A DNA stretch of 36,874 nt from Rhodospirillales bacterium (GTDB lineage: Bacteria; Pseudomonadota; Alphaproteobacteria; Acetobacterales; Acetobacteraceae): NCBI GenBank assembly GCA_028288785.1, contig JAQGHV010000067.1, forward strand, positions 1 to 36,874, written 5' to 3'. A model generated the notes under the pieces. It was not told the origin of the DNA. It was given only the letters and a program-made list of their open reading frames with translations, and ran no database searches. Of the stretch, positions 24,718-34,704 are shown in pieces. Position 1 is the stretch's first letter, and every line of letters begins with the position of its first letter. The position numbers and the translations under genes were made by a program.

Positions 24718-25482
24718 TCACTGCAGCCCCTCCGGCCCCTTCATGTCGCGGATGCCGGCTTCGGGCAGGATGCCGAGGCGCCGCGCGACTTCCTGATAGC
24801 CTTCCTCGACCTTGCCGAGGTCGCGGCGGAAGCGGTCCTTGTCCATCTTCTCGCCGGTCTTGGTGTCCCACAGGCGGCAATTGTCGGGGCTGATCTCGTC
24901 GGCCAGGACGATGCGCATGTCGTCATTCTCAAACAGGCGGCCGAATTCGATCTTGAAGTCGACCAGGGTGATGCCGACGCCGAGGAAAAGCCCGGTCAGG
25001 AAATCGTTCACCCGCAGCGCGAGTGCGACAATGTCATCGAGGTCCTGCGTGGCGGCCCAGCCGAAGCAGGTGATGTGCTCCTCGCAGACCATCGGATTGT
25101 TGAGCGCGCTGTTCTTGTAATAATACTCGACGATCGAGCGCGGCAGCCGCGTCCCCTCCTGGATGCCAAGGCGGGTCGCGAGCGAACCGGCCGCGACATT
25201 GCGCACGACGATCTCGAGCGGGATGATCTCCACCTCGCGGATCAGCTGCTCGCGCATGTTGAGGCGGCGGATGAAGTGGGTGGGTACACCGATCTCGGCC
25301 AGCCGCATCATCAGGTATTCGCTGATGCGGTTGTTGAGCACGCCCTTGCCGGTGATGGTGCCCTTCTTCTGCGCGTTGAAGGCGGAGGCGTCGTCCTTGA
25401 AATACTGCACGAGGGTGCCCGGCTCGGGCCCCTCGAACAGGATCTTGGCCTTGCCCTCAAAAAGTTGCCGGCGGCGCGCCAT
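24718..25482 (-). CDS. purC: SAICAR synthase
   Basis: This 254-residue enzyme joins aspartate to CAIR using ATP in purine synthesis. From ATG 25482 the N-terminus is [18 protein letters not shown], as in PurC. The ATP/substrate motifs [11 protein letters not shown] and [13 protein letters not shown] follow, as does the late DFKIEFGR...VLADEISPD segment. The longer open frame upstream (49 codons) has no homology look and is excluded. It is the first gene of purC-purS-small membrane-purQ; the 153-bp gap upstream should hold the promoter. Confidence 0.96.
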   Translation of the reverse strand: MARRRQLFEGKAKILFEGPEPGTLVQYFKDDASAFNAQKKGTITGKGVLNNRISEYLMMRLAEIGVPTHFIRRLNMREQLIREVEIIPLEIVVRNVAAGSLATRLGIQEGTRLPRSIVEYYYKNSALNNPMVCEEHITCFGWAATQDLDDIVALALRVNDFLTGLFLGVGITLVDFKIEFGRLFENDDMRIVLADEISPDNCRLWDTKTGEKMDKDRFRRDLGKVEEGYQEVARRLGILPEAGIRDMKGPEGLQ

Positions 25483-25635
25483 GGGTGGGAATCCTTCGTG
25501 GCCGCCGAGCGAAAGGTGCCAGGCAGCAATTTGCCGGGGTATAGCAGCGGGGGGAGCAGGGCGCCACGGGGCTTGACCGGTCTGCCCGGGCATGGCTGCA
25601 CCGCTGCGACCGCCCCGCTCAGCCGTCAAGCGAAG

Positions 25636-26352
25636 TTACTGCCACAGAGGAATGGGATTGAACCGCGCGCCGGCCTGGGCTGCGAAGCGCCACACCGGCG
25701 GGGCATCCGGCGACAGCGCGATCAATGACGAGCAGACGGTGCCGAACCCATCACGCGGGGGAACGCAGAGCTGCTCGCCCCGATCACCAGCGCCGTCGCG
25801 CAGCAGAGCTTCCCAGCTGTCCCAGTCACCCAGGTCGGGGTCGGGCACTGGTACGGCACGGAACTTTGGCAAATGCCGCCGCGTGCGCGGGCTGTCGAGG
25901 TCGTTCGGGTCGTGCGCCGTAACCATGGTGACACCGGATGGCAGCAGTTCGGCCAGTGGCCGCCCCTCGCCCAGCCCCTTGATGAACCAGGCGGTCGAGG
26001 CATCGGCGATGACGAGGTTGAACGGTCGGTAGAGTCCGGCATCCAGCGCCGCGATCCGCTCGGCGGCCAACGCGGCGCTCGGCTCGAAGACCGCCATCAC
26101 CGGCAACTCCCCGCGCGAGCGCTTGTCCGGCGCCGGCCCCAGGCTGCCCGGCCGGTTCAGCACACCCGCGAGCACCCCGTGCCGCGACAGGGCCAGCCAG
26201 GTGCCGCCTCCGCTCGCGTCGCGCCCCGCGATGATGCCCGGCCAGAACTCGGCCGGCGCGTCCCAGGCGCGGTCCAGCCGCTCATCGCGGTTGGCGGCGA
26301 GCAGCAAGGGCCAGGCATGGCCAGGGCGGCGCAGCAGGACCAGCGTGCACAT
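25636..26352 (-). CDS. NRDE-family (TANGO2-like) protein
   Basis: A 238-residue protein starting MCTLVLLRR, with Cys2 and the family-naming tetrapeptide Asn21-Arg-Asp-Glu in LAANRDERLDRAWD. It then has GGGTWLALSRHGVLAGVLNRP and a late TVCSSLIALS. This N-terminal layout resembles Ntn-hydrolase folds, but no activity is established; eukaryotic TANGO2 has been linked to heme and lipid handling. It starts 10 nt after glmS, so it is probably co-transcribed with it. Confidence 0.85.
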   Translation of the reverse strand: MCTLVLLRRPGHAWPLLLAANRDERLDRAWDAPAEFWPGIIAGRDASGGGTWLALSRHGVLAGVLNRPGSLGPAPDKRSRGELPVMAVFEPSAALAAERIAALDAGLYRPFNLVIADASTAWFIKGLGEGRPLAELLPSGVTMVTAHDPNDLDSPRTRRHLPKFRAVPVPDPDLGDWDSWEALLRDGAGDRGEQLCVPPRDGFGTVCSSLIALSPDAPPVWRFAAQAGARFNPIPLWQ

Positions 26353-26362
26353 GCCGGCCTGT

Positions 26363-28186
<1,824 letters not shown>

Positions 28187-28207
28187 GGAATGAGCCTCCG
28201 AAGAACG

Positions 28208-28250
28208 CCCGGAGAAGGAATTCTCCCGGACCCGCTTCTTTTATTTTTGG
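28208..28250 (+). repeat. Palindromic terminator-like repeat between glmU and glmS
   Basis: CCCGGAGAA and TTCTCCCGG (28208-28229, one-base bulge) enclose GGAA and are followed on the plus strand by ACCCGCTTCTTTTATTTTTG. This is nearly the element at 23496-23451 in the opposite orientation. The T-rich arm lies over the glmU stop codon (28241-28243). In the direction of glmU-glmS transcription the hairpin has no T-tail, so it may allow readthrough. It could instead terminate antisense transcripts. Confidence 0.6.
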
Positions 28251-29539
28251 GACTTGGTGCCGCGGCCGGGTTTCACTGATTGGCGGGAGCGGGCGACTGC
28301 GAGGGAGTCGGCGGGGACGTCTTCAGTGAGGGTACTGCCGGCGGCCACCAGGGCGCGCGGGCCGATGCTGATTGGGGCGACAAGGGCCGTGTTGCTGCCG
28401 ATGAATGCGTGCTCGCCGATTTCGGTGCGGTGCTTGTGCACGCCATCATAATTGCAGGTGATGGTGCCGGCGCCGATGTTGGCGCCCGCCCCGATCGTGG
28501 TATCGCCCAGGTAGGCGAGATGGTTCGCCTTGGCGCCGGCGCCGAGCGTGGTGGCCTTCAGCTCCACGAAATTACCGACATGGGCGCGCGCCTCCACCAC
28601 CGTGCCGGGGCGCAGGCGGGCATAGGGGCCGATGATGCAGTCGCGGCCGACCCGCGCGCCTTCGAGATGGGAGAAAGCGCGGATTTCGGAGCCCTCGTCG
28701 ACCGACACGCCAAGCCCGAACACCACGTTCGGGCCGATGGTGACATCCGCCGCCAGGCGCGTATCGGCCGCCAAGAACACCGTCTCCGGCGCCTGCAAGG
28801 TGGCCCCGGCTGCCATGGCCGCCGCGCGCAGGCGGTTCTGCATCGCGGCCTCGGCCTCCGCCAGTTCGGCGCGGGTGTTGATGCCACGCAGTTCCGCCTC
28901 CGGTGCCTCGACGGCCACGGCGGTCATGCCTTCGGCGACGGCGATGCCGACGACGTCGGTCAGGTAGTATTCGCCCCTGGCGTTCGCACTGCCGATGGCG
29001 CGGAGCCAGCGCAGCAAGGGGGGCGCGGCGGCACAGATGACCCCGGCATTGCACAGCGGCACCGCGCGCTCCGCCGCCGAGGCGTCGGCGTATTCCACGA
29101 TGCGCTGAACCCGCCCTGCATCATCGGCGATGACCCTGCCATAGCGACCAGGATCGGCCGGGCGCATCGCCAGCAAGGCCAGGTCGGCATCGGCGCGCGC
29201 GGCAAGAAGCCGCTCGATCGTGCCGCGCGTGATCAGCGGATTGTCGGCGTAGAGCACTGCGGCGTCACCGGAAAAACCCTCCAGCAGCGCGGCGGCCTGC
29301 AATGCCGCGTGACCGGTGCCGAGGCGCTGCTCCTGAACCACCACCGCATGCGGCGCGGCTATTGCAGCCAAGCGCTCCATGCCTGGGCCGACCACGACGA
29401 TGATCCGGTCGAACAAGCCGTGGCAGGCGTCGATCAGGTGACCGAGCATCGGTCGACCGGCAATCGCATGCAGCGCCTTGGGTTGGCGCGAGACCATGCG
29501 GGTGCCGAGGCCGGCGGCGAGAATGATGGCGGCGCGCAT
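28241..29539 (-). CDS. glmU: Bifunctional GlmU (GlcN-1-P acetyltransferase / GlcNAc-1-P uridyltransferase)
   Basis: A 432-residue enzyme making UDP-GlcNAc. The N-terminal nucleotidyltransferase has IILAAGLGTRM and PKALHAIAGRPMLGHL; Asp of YADNPL and the DVVGIAVAEG region follow. The C-terminal left-handed beta-helix acetyltransferase (from about 245) shows hexapeptide repeats such as IGPNVVFG and IGPYARL. Conserved NFVELK, KANHLAYLGD and NIGAGTITCNYDG are also present. A tandem ATG at 29542 is an alternative start; neither has a clear ribosome site. Its last codons run into the repeat at 28208-28250. glmM is not in the window. Confidence 0.95.
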   Translation of the reverse strand: MRAAIILAAGLGTRMVSRQPKALHAIAGRPMLGHLIDACHGLFDRIIVVVGPGMERLAAIAAPHAVVVQEQRLGTGHAALQAAALLEGFSGDAAVLYADNPLITRGTIERLLAARADADLALLAMRPADPGRYGRVIADDAGRVQRIVEYADASAAERAVPLCNAGVICAAAPPLLRWLRAIGSANARGEYYLTDVVGIAVAEGMTAVAVEAPEAELRGINTRAELAEAEAAMQNRLRAAAMAAGATLQAPETVFLAADTRLAADVTIGPNVVFGLGVSVDEGSEIRAFSHLEGARVGRDCIIGPYARLRPGTVVEARAHVGNFVELKATTLGAGAKANHLAYLGDTTIGAGANIGAGTITCNYDGVHKHRTEIGEHAFIGSNTALVAPISIGPRALVAAGSTLTEDVPADSLAVARSRQSVKPGRGTKSQK

Positions 29540-29600
29540 CATCGGGAGGTAGCGCCCGGAACCGCGCCGGAGCAAGCGGCGTCGCAGTCACATCCGGTTG

Positions 29601-29617
29601 CCGGGCGTTGCGCCCGG
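29601..29617. terminator. Short perfect hairpin downstream of 29674 gene
   Basis: CCGGGCG and CGCCCGG pair perfectly around TTG. It lies between the minus-strand genes at 29674 and glmU, with no T-run. It is possibly a weak terminator or RNA-stabilising stem. Confidence 0.3.
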
Positions 29618-29673
29618 ACGATGCGTTGAGGCTTTCAGGTCAATGGCACGGCTCGAAACGGCCCGATGGTAGG

Positions 29674-29967
29674 TCAGCGACGCTCCCGACGAAGCGAGAT
29701 CAAGTAGGTCGCCCACGGCATCCTGATGGAGCCGTGCCATCCTTCGCGGCGCTCCCGACCGTCATAGGGGCCAATGGCCTGCTGGATCGCGAAGAGCTGG
29801 CGCTCTGAAAAACTCGCGGCGATATCCGCGGGCATGCCGGCCAGAAGCCGAGCCACGAACTCGGCATCCGGATAGACGCTGAGGGCTTGCGGCCCCGCCT
29901 GAGCCGGCTGCTTCGGCGGTTCCGGCTTCTCGAAGGTTTCGGTCAAATTATGAGGTCGCTCTGACAT
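29674..29967 (-). CDS. Small hypothetical protein
   Basis: A 97-residue soluble protein from ATG 29967 (MSERPHNLTETFEKPE); a longer start at 30039 is possible. The N-terminal 35 residues are Pro/Gln-rich and disordered-looking. The C-terminal half has FSERQLFAIQQAIG and ends RMPWATYLISLRRERR. The pattern of a helix ending in QLxAI followed by a basic strand and RERR recalls a short conserved alphaproteobacterial domain of unknown function. I infer this from memory of the pattern. It lies between glmU and the DUF3108 gene on the same strand. Confidence 0.5.
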   Translation of the reverse strand: MSERPHNLTETFEKPEPPKQPAQAGPQALSVYPDAEFVARLLAGMPADIAASFSERQLFAIQQAIGPYDGRERREGWHGSIRMPWATYLISLRRERR

Positions 29968-30042
29968 ATCGCCCAAGCTATGCCGGACGTTTCGTCTGCG
30001 ACGCAAATCACGGACGCTTGAACGCGCCTTCAGGAACAAAGC

Positions 30043-30807
30043 TCAGCGTGAGTCGACGACGCGCACCAGATCCACCCGCACGGCCCCGAACATGGTCGAC
30101 TCCAGGTCCGCCCGAACCGGGATCGGCGGCAAATGTGGGCTCACCTGGCCAAGCCAGACTGTTCCGGGGAACAGGCGTCCCGCGGTCTCGCGCGTTTCAT
30201 CGCCGCGGAAGCCGGCAATGAGCTGGGTGGTTATCGCGCAGCGCAGCGCTGGCCCGCGGAAGGCGCCCCCCATGGCGACCACCTCCTGCCGGCCCTCCGT
30301 GCGGACCGTCCACTCCTGCAGGCGTCGGCCATCGAAGGTCATGATGCGGCCGTCGCACCGGCCGTCGAGGCCGGCGAGCCTCGCCATCCATACCAGGGCC
30401 GACAGGGTGTCGATCGTGCCGGCGAGGCGGGCCGGCGGCACGGCCTCGCGCTGCGGTTCGAGCGCCGGCAGCAGGCTGCGCAGCACCGGACGGCCGGTTT
30501 CGAAGTCGAGGTGGGTGCGACGCTGTTCGCCACGCCAGACGCCATCGGCACGGTAGCGCTGCGGCACTGTGGCCGTGCCCCGCCATCCACCCTCGCTGAT
30601 GGTGGTCTGGCCGCCGCGAACAAACATGGCGGCGGCACCGGTGGTTTGGGAACGCGCCTCGACGCGATAGCCGCGATCCGAGACGTCGAGCCGCGCGGTG
30701 ATCTCCATCACGGTAACGCCAAGCGCCGAGAGCGTGTAGGCGACATCGACGGGCGCGGCGCGCGCCGGGACAGCGAGGAGCAACAGGAGAAGAACGGTGA
30801 TCCGCAT
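30043..30807 (-). CDS. DUF3108 family exported protein
   Basis: A 254-residue protein with a clean N-terminal signal peptide (MRITVLLLLLLAVPARA, cleavage after about 17). The rest is beta-rich. It begins with the DUF3108-like VDVAYTLSALGVTVMEITARLDV and includes DTLSALVWMARLA and CDGRIMTFDGRRLQEW, typical of this periplasmic family. DUF3108 proteins are thought to sit in the periplasm or at the envelope; their role is not defined. It is divergent from the autotransporter gene with about 300 bp between. Confidence 0.82.
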   Translation of the reverse strand: MRITVLLLLLLAVPARAAPVDVAYTLSALGVTVMEITARLDVSDRGYRVEARSQTTGAAAMFVRGGQTTISEGGWRGTATVPQRYRADGVWRGEQRRTHLDFETGRPVLRSLLPALEPQREAVPPARLAGTIDTLSALVWMARLAGLDGRCDGRIMTFDGRRLQEWTVRTEGRQEVVAMGGAFRGPALRCAITTQLIAGFRGDETRETAGRLFPGTVWLGQVSPHLPPIPVRADLESTMFGAVRVDLVRVVDSR

Positions 30808-31113
30808 TGTTGTTCATGTGGGCCGGGTTCACCGTTTGGCCAGCCCGATTTCCTTGACACTACGGGGAGCGCGCGGTGTCCGAGAGTCCGCGGCGGCCCT
30901 TCCGCGGGCGTGCATGACGAGCCATCGCGCGCGAATTCTGCGTATTTCCAAATTCTCTTACTTTTCTCGTGTCAACTCGCTTTTAGAGCGCGCCAGAAAA
31001 AAGAACACAGCGCATTTTTATGTCGTTTTCTTCTGGCTTGATTTTCGCTTTGCATCCCGGTGCGATTTCGTTCAGATGTTTTCAAGCAGGCAATGATTTA
31101 GGGTATGAAATAC
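30808..31113. promoter_or_regulatory. AT-rich divergent leader of autotransporter gene
   Basis: This gap contains a perfect TTGACA at 30854-30859 without a good -10 at 17 nt. A strikingly AT-rich run (about 30940-31104) follows, compared with the GC-rich surroundings. Within it CCAGAA (30993-30998) pairs with TTCTGG (31031-31036) and the pairing continues inward through an A-rich/T-rich arm, giving a long imperfect hairpin in the 5' leader. It probably holds the autotransporter promoter and a structured leader. Confidence 0.4.
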
Positions 31114-33366
31114 ATGCGAAAAACGATTCTTCCGCTGTCGGTCGTGGCGGCAAACCTGATGCTGAGTGCGCCGAGCCTTGCGCAGCAACAGCTGGCAGTT
31201 GGCGGTGGCATCACGCCGCTTGATGCTACGGGCATCCTCGGTGGTGTCGCCATGTCGGCCTCCGCCACCACGGGTACCCTGAGCGTCGGCGTCATCGGCG
31301 GCCCCCAAACCGACATCTTCACGTCGAATACTGCGTTGATTTCAGGCGCCACGGCGGTCTCCACCGCCGCGTCCAGCGAAGGCAACATCGTCTTCAACAG
31401 CAGCTCGACCGTCTTCGGCGCCATCGGCGTTATTCAGCCTGGTGGCCCGTTCCTGCGCAGTCTCTTCGCGGGGAATACCGGCACCACGGTGAATTTCCTG
31501 GGCCCTGTTTTCGCCACCACTCTCGATGTCGTGGGTGGGGGTATTGTCAATTTCAGCAGCGGCTCGACCAATGTCACGGCGACGAACTTCGCTGGGGATG
31601 GCGTCATCAGCCTCGGCCCCAACACGACCCTGATCGGGGCGATGACCTCGACCGCCGGCGCCAACACCGGAACGCTTTCGCTGCAGAACGGCAGCGTTCT
31701 CGACGGCGCCGTCGGTGGGGCTTCCGGGCTGCGCTCGATCAATGTCGTGGGCGGCTCCGACACCGCGGGCAGCACCGCGACCATCACGGGTGCGGCGAAT
31801 GCCTTCGCATTTTCACTTGGGACCAACACGCTGAATGTCGGTGGCGCGTTGACCATCGCAAATGGTGGGGCTGGCGGCGTGGTCAACACGACGCTGGCGA
31901 GCCCGAGTGTCTTCGGCAACATTCGCCCGGTCGGGGCCACGAATCTCGGCCCGAGCCTGCTCGTCAACGTGAACGTTCCGGCGACGAGCTACATTCCGGT
32001 GGGCACCCAGTTCGCGATCATCCAGACCCGCGCCGGCACGCTCCAGAGCGGCACGAACGGCAGCGTGGTTTTGGTATCCGTCCAAAACCCCACCAACCCG
32101 CTCTATACGTTCCAGGCGGTTCCTCTTGCTGGCACCATTGCCGGCGAGGTCGTTATCACAACCACTGGTACGCCGCTGCTCGTGCCCCTCCAGCCGCCGG
32201 CGGGTGTACCGCTGCCGCCTGCCCTGCCCGCCGCGGCCACGATCGTGCCAGTGCTTCTGGCGATCGCGCCCACGGCAGCATCGGACCTCACCCTCACCGT
32301 CCTGCCGGCACTGAACGCTCTCACCACCGCGAGTGACGTGGTCAACGCCGTGGCGCAGCTTGGACCATCGGGCCCTGGCCTTGCCGCCGGGCTCGTGACC
32401 TTCCAAGGCGGCGCACAGTTCCGCGGCCTGCTGCTTTCACGCCTCGAGGATATTCTCTGCGGCCCGGCGCGGCCGGAGGAAGCTGACGTCACCCTATGCC
32501 GGGAGGAGCAGCGCCCCGGCTGGTGGGTGCGCGGCTTCGGCTATAGCGGTCAGCAAGGCACGCGCGACGGCATCGCCGGCTACGACACGCGGATCTACGG
32601 CACGATGATCGGGTATGACGCACCGATCGACCCCGACACCCGGGCCGGGATCGGGCTGGGATTCGCGCGCAGTGTGATCGAAGGCGACACCTTCGGCGCC
32701 GGGACCGCCCGCACCAGCTTCAACAGCTATCGCGCGACCGCCTATATCGGGCATGAACGTGGGCCGTGGTATGTGCACGGCGATGCTGCGGTCGGGTTCA
32801 ACGCCTATACCGGTGAGCGCAACATCTCCTTCACCGGCATCCAGCGCCGGGCGGAAGCGGATTATTCAGGGCAGGATTATACGGCGGCGGTCACCACGGG
32901 CTACCGCTATGCGACGAACGGCTTCATCGTCACGCCGCGCGCCGCGCTGCAGTACACGCGCGTCAACATCGGCTCCTATACGGAGACCGGCGCCGGCGAT
33001 GTTTCCCTCCGCGTCGACTCGCAGAGCTACGATTTCGTGGAGGCAGTGCTCGGCTTGAGAATTGCGCGTCCCTTCACCCATGAAGGCATGCGGATCGTGC
33101 CGGAGGTACACGCGAACTGGCTGCGCGAGCTCAATAATCCGCGCCTGTCCAATACCTCCGGCTTCGCGGCATTCGCATCGCCGAGCTTCACGACCCAGGC
33201 GCCGGCCACGGGCGCCAACACCTACAACGTCGGCGCCAGTGTGACCCTTCTCTCCTGTACCTGTGCGGCGAGGGTGTGGTCGCTTGAAGCCTCCTACGAT
33301 TATGAATGGCGGGAGGATCGCTACGCCGCGCATCGCGGCATGCTTCGGGTCGCTGGGCGCTTCTAA
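31114..33366 (+). CDS. Autotransporter-domain outer-membrane protein
   Basis: A 750-residue type V-like autotransporter. ATG 31114 is preferred over 31105 because AGGG sits 10 nt before it. The signal peptide is MRKTILPLSVVAANLMLSAPSLA. The passenger (about 24-350) is rich in Gly, Ser, Thr and Asn with short beta-helix-like repeats. A proline-rich hinge (about 352-375, VPLQPPAGVPLPPALP) and a helical linker follow. The beta-barrel (about 468-750) opens with WWVRGFGYSG and ends in Phe after RGMLRVAG, the outer-membrane insertion signal. Two cysteine pairs occur: near 450-465, and SCTC near 711. No catalytic motif is visible in the passenger; it may be an adhesin. No partner genes are adjacent. 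Confidence 0.85.
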   Translation: MRKTILPLSVVAANLMLSAPSLAQQQLAVGGGITPLDATGILGGVAMSASATTGTLSVGVIGGPQTDIFTSNTALISGATAVSTAASSEGNIVFNSSSTVFGAIGVIQPGGPFLRSLFAGNTGTTVNFLGPVFATTLDVVGGGIVNFSSGSTNVTATNFAGDGVISLGPNTTLIGAMTSTAGANTGTLSLQNGSVLDGAVGGASGLRSINVVGGSDTAGSTATITGAANAFAFSLGTNTLNVGGALTIANGGAGGVVNTTLASPSVFGNIRPVGATNLGPSLLVNVNVPATSYIPVGTQFAIIQTRAGTLQSGTNGSVVLVSVQNPTNPLYTFQAVPLAGTIAGEVVITTTGTPLLVPLQPPAGVPLPPALPAAATIVPVLLAIAPTAASDLTLTVLPALNALTTASDVVNAVAQLGPSGPGLAAGLVTFQGGAQFRGLLLSRLEDILCGPARPEEADVTLCREEQRPGWWVRGFGYSGQQGTRDGIAGYDTRIYGTMIGYDAPIDPDTRAGIGLGFARSVIEGDTFGAGTARTSFNSYRATAYIGHERGPWYVHGDAAVGFNAYTGERNISFTGIQRRAEADYSGQDYTAAVTTGYRYATNGFIVTPRAALQYTRVNIGSYTETGAGDVSLRVDSQSYDFVEAVLGLRIARPFTHEGMRIVPEVHANWLRELNNPRLSNTSGFAAFASPSFTTQAPATGANTYNVGASVTLLSCTCAARVWSLEASYDYEWREDRYAAHRGMLRVAGRF

Positions 33367-33383
33367 GGCCTGACGGCAGGTGG

Positions 33384-33409
33384 CACCGGCCCCACAAGCG
33401 GGGCCGGTG
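33384..33409 (+). terminator. Perfect hairpin after autotransporter gene
   Basis: CACCGGCCCC pairs perfectly over 10 bp with GGGGCCGGTG around ACAAGC, starting 17 nt after the stop. The T-run is absent. It is likely the 3' end of the autotransporter transcript. Confidence 0.55.
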
Positions 33410-33591
33410 ACCAGGCGAGCGGCGCCTCATCAGACGTGAGGGCCGTCTCAGCCTTCGTCGGGGAGACGCGGCAAGCGGATTGTACGAGATGCTCGGTCAT
33501 CGCAGTCATCATCCGGAATAAACGTTCTAGACCGCTCTGGATTGACACACAGCGGGGCGCGATGCCCCACGTCGCTCTGGCCGCCGGCGGA

Positions 33592-33620
33592 TTGACGCGG
33601 ACCGCCGAATGCGCGATTAG
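33592..33620 (+). promoter_or_regulatory. Promoter-like sequence for tRNA-Val
   Basis: TTGACG (33592-33597) and GATTAG (33615-33620) are 17 nt apart and end 19 nt before the mature tRNA. The -35 box matches consensus at 5 of 6 positions; the -10 box matches at 3 of 6. A perfect TTGACA at 33542 has no matching -10. Confidence 0.5.
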
Positions 33621-33639
33621 GCCGCGTTCCACTTGGTTC

Positions 33640-33714
33640 GGGTGCGTAGCTCAGCGGTAGAGCATTGCCTTCACACGGCAAGGGTCACAGGTTCAATCCC
33701 TGTCGCACCCACCA
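33640..33714 (+). tRNA. tRNA-Val (anticodon CAC)
   Basis: A 75-nt cloverleaf. The 7-bp acceptor is GGGTGCG with CGCACCC, the D arm is GCTC/GAGC, and the anticodon stem is TTGCC/GGCAA with loop TTCACAC (anticodon CAC). The variable loop is 5 nt, and the T arm is ACAGG-TTCAATC-CCTGT. Discriminator A and an encoded CCA complete it. It reads GUG valine codons. Its 3' end borders relic DNA. Confidence 0.97.
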
Positions 33715-33760
33715 ATCATTTCAATGCTTTATGTGATTTCCACCACTTTGAAGAAATGCC

Positions 33761-33780
33761 CGGGTAACGCCGGGGTAACG
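33761..33780. repeat. Tandem GGGTAACG boxes 3' of tRNA-Val
   Basis: Two near-identical 9-mers, CGGGTAACG (33761-33769) and GGGGTAACG (33772-33780), lie 47 nt after the tRNA end. Short direct GGGTAAC repeats next to a tRNA 3' end resemble arm-type integrase-binding sites. No integrase gene remains here. This reading is inference. Confidence 0.35.
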
Positions 33781-33821
33781 GCAGCGGTGGGAAACCCTGA
33801 TGATACCCAGCCCACTGATCG

Positions 33822-34133
33822 TCAGGTCACCGCATGACCATGTCGCATCACTTGGGTGCCCGCCCCGCGGGGCTGCGACCGTCGCATGAGGAAAGCGGCT
33901 AGAGCAGACTCCCAGAACCCGACGCCTTCTCTGAGCACCCGCAGCCGGCGAAGCCTTGGCAGGCCCTTCAGCGGGCGCCAGCCGAAGCTCGCGAGCCACA
34001 GGGCTTGGCCGCCGTCATCCACGATCCTCACCGCCTCGACGGGCGTCATGAAAATGGTGGCATTGCGCATAACCGTCACGTCCAGCCCGTCGGCTCGCAG
34101 CACCAAACCTCGCGTCTCAATCCAATTGCCCAC
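33822..34133 (-). CDS. Hypothetical protein near tRNA-Val
   Basis: A 103-residue ORF from GTG 34133, with AGGAG about 10 nt upstream. It contains beta-like strands (LDVTVMRNATIFMTPVEAV, ALWLASFGW) and a basic helix (LPRLRRLRVLREG). I recognise no family. Codon third positions are less uniformly G/C than in the core genes, fitting imported or decaying DNA. It could be a real short accessory gene or a fragment. Confidence 0.4.
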   Translation of the reverse strand: MGNWIETRGLVLRADGLDVTVMRNATIFMTPVEAVRIVDDGGQALWLASFGWRPLKGLPRLRRLRVLREGVGFWESALAAFLMRRSQPRGAGTQVMRHGHAVT

Positions 34134-34301
34134 AAGCCCCTGCTCCTAGTACCAGCGCCCATCCACAGGCGATGGTGCTTCCTCCCTCGCCACAGCTTGG
34201 CAGAGCCTAGACCCGAGTAGCTCTGGCGGGAATCAGGTTGTGATTTGATCCGGTTCGGTTGGGTGTGATTGGCAGGTTTCCAGGTTGCGCTGGAGGTGGC
34301 G

Positions 34302-34397
34302 ATGGCTTGGCGTCGTGGGCAGGCATATGGGCAGGACCTGCGCGATCGTGTGCTGGCGGCTGAGGGCGAGACGGTGCGCCAGATCGCCGAGCGCGGC
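34302..34397 (+). pseudogene. IS630-family transposase N-terminal fragment
   Basis: ATG 34302, with GGAGG upstream, encodes MAWRRGQAYGQDLRDRVLAA and then EGETVRQIAER. This is the start of the IS630-type helix-turn-helix region (YGQDLRDRVLAA is characteristic). Homology stops near 34397, just where the antisense secreted-protein gene ends. The rest of the HTH and the whole DDE domain are gone. It is a remnant of an insertion followed by deletion; terminal repeats could not be fixed by eye. Confidence 0.6.
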
Positions 34398-34670
34398 CTA
34401 GATGGCGGTCTCGATCGGGGCGCAGTTGCGCGGATGATCGGCGATGCGTCCGCGCACCCGTGGCACCGGCGCCGGCACCGCGTCACGATAGCCATCCCCG
34501 TAGCAGCGCGCCGTGATGCAGTATTGGCAACGCGTGCCGCCGCCCTCGACGCAGGCGAGCACCCAGCGATCCTCGGCCTCCGTGGGCCGCTGGGCCGCCG
34601 ATTGCGCCGAGCCGGCAAACGGGGCCAGGACCAGCGCGGCCAGGAGCGGAGTTACCCGAGGTGAGAACAT
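34398..34670 (-). CDS. Small secreted cysteine-containing protein
   Basis: A 90-residue protein with a signal peptide (MFSPRVTPLLAALVLAPFAGSAQS). A mature part follows with cysteines in WVLACVEGGGTRCQYCITARC and one near the end (RNCAPIE). ATG 34670 has GGGAGA at good spacing. The function is unknown; four closely placed cysteines suggest disulfides or metal binding in the periplasm. The stop codon abuts the IS630 fragment, so the original C-terminus may have been altered. It lies downstream of the EF-hand gene on the same strand. Confidence 0.6.
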   Translation of the reverse strand: MFSPRVTPLLAALVLAPFAGSAQSAAQRPTEAEDRWVLACVEGGGTRCQYCITARCYGDGYRDAVPAPVPRVRGRIADHPRNCAPIETAI

Positions 34671-34678
34671 GGCGATCT

Positions 34679-34704
34679 CCCGCCGCGCGTGATGGCGCGG
34701 CGGG
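34679..34704 (-). promoter_or_regulatory. Hairpin overlapping ribosome site of secreted protein
   Basis: CCCGCCGCGC (34679-34688) pairs perfectly with GCGCGGCGGG (34695-34704) around GTGATG, with weaker pairing continuing outward. In the minus-strand mRNA the arm next to the start codon includes part of the GGGAGA ribosome site of the gene starting at 34670. Folding could limit initiation. It may instead act as a partial terminator after the EF-hand gene. Confidence 0.45.

Noticed and set aside
28187-28240. glmS ribozyme or leader riboswitch
   Set aside because: The gap is only 54 nt and contains the palindromic repeat; glmS ribozymes are longer and found in Gram-positives.
28280-29629. 449-codon plus-strand ORF opposite glmU
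   Set aside because: glmU is unmistakable. The opposite frame mirrors the hexapeptide repeats.
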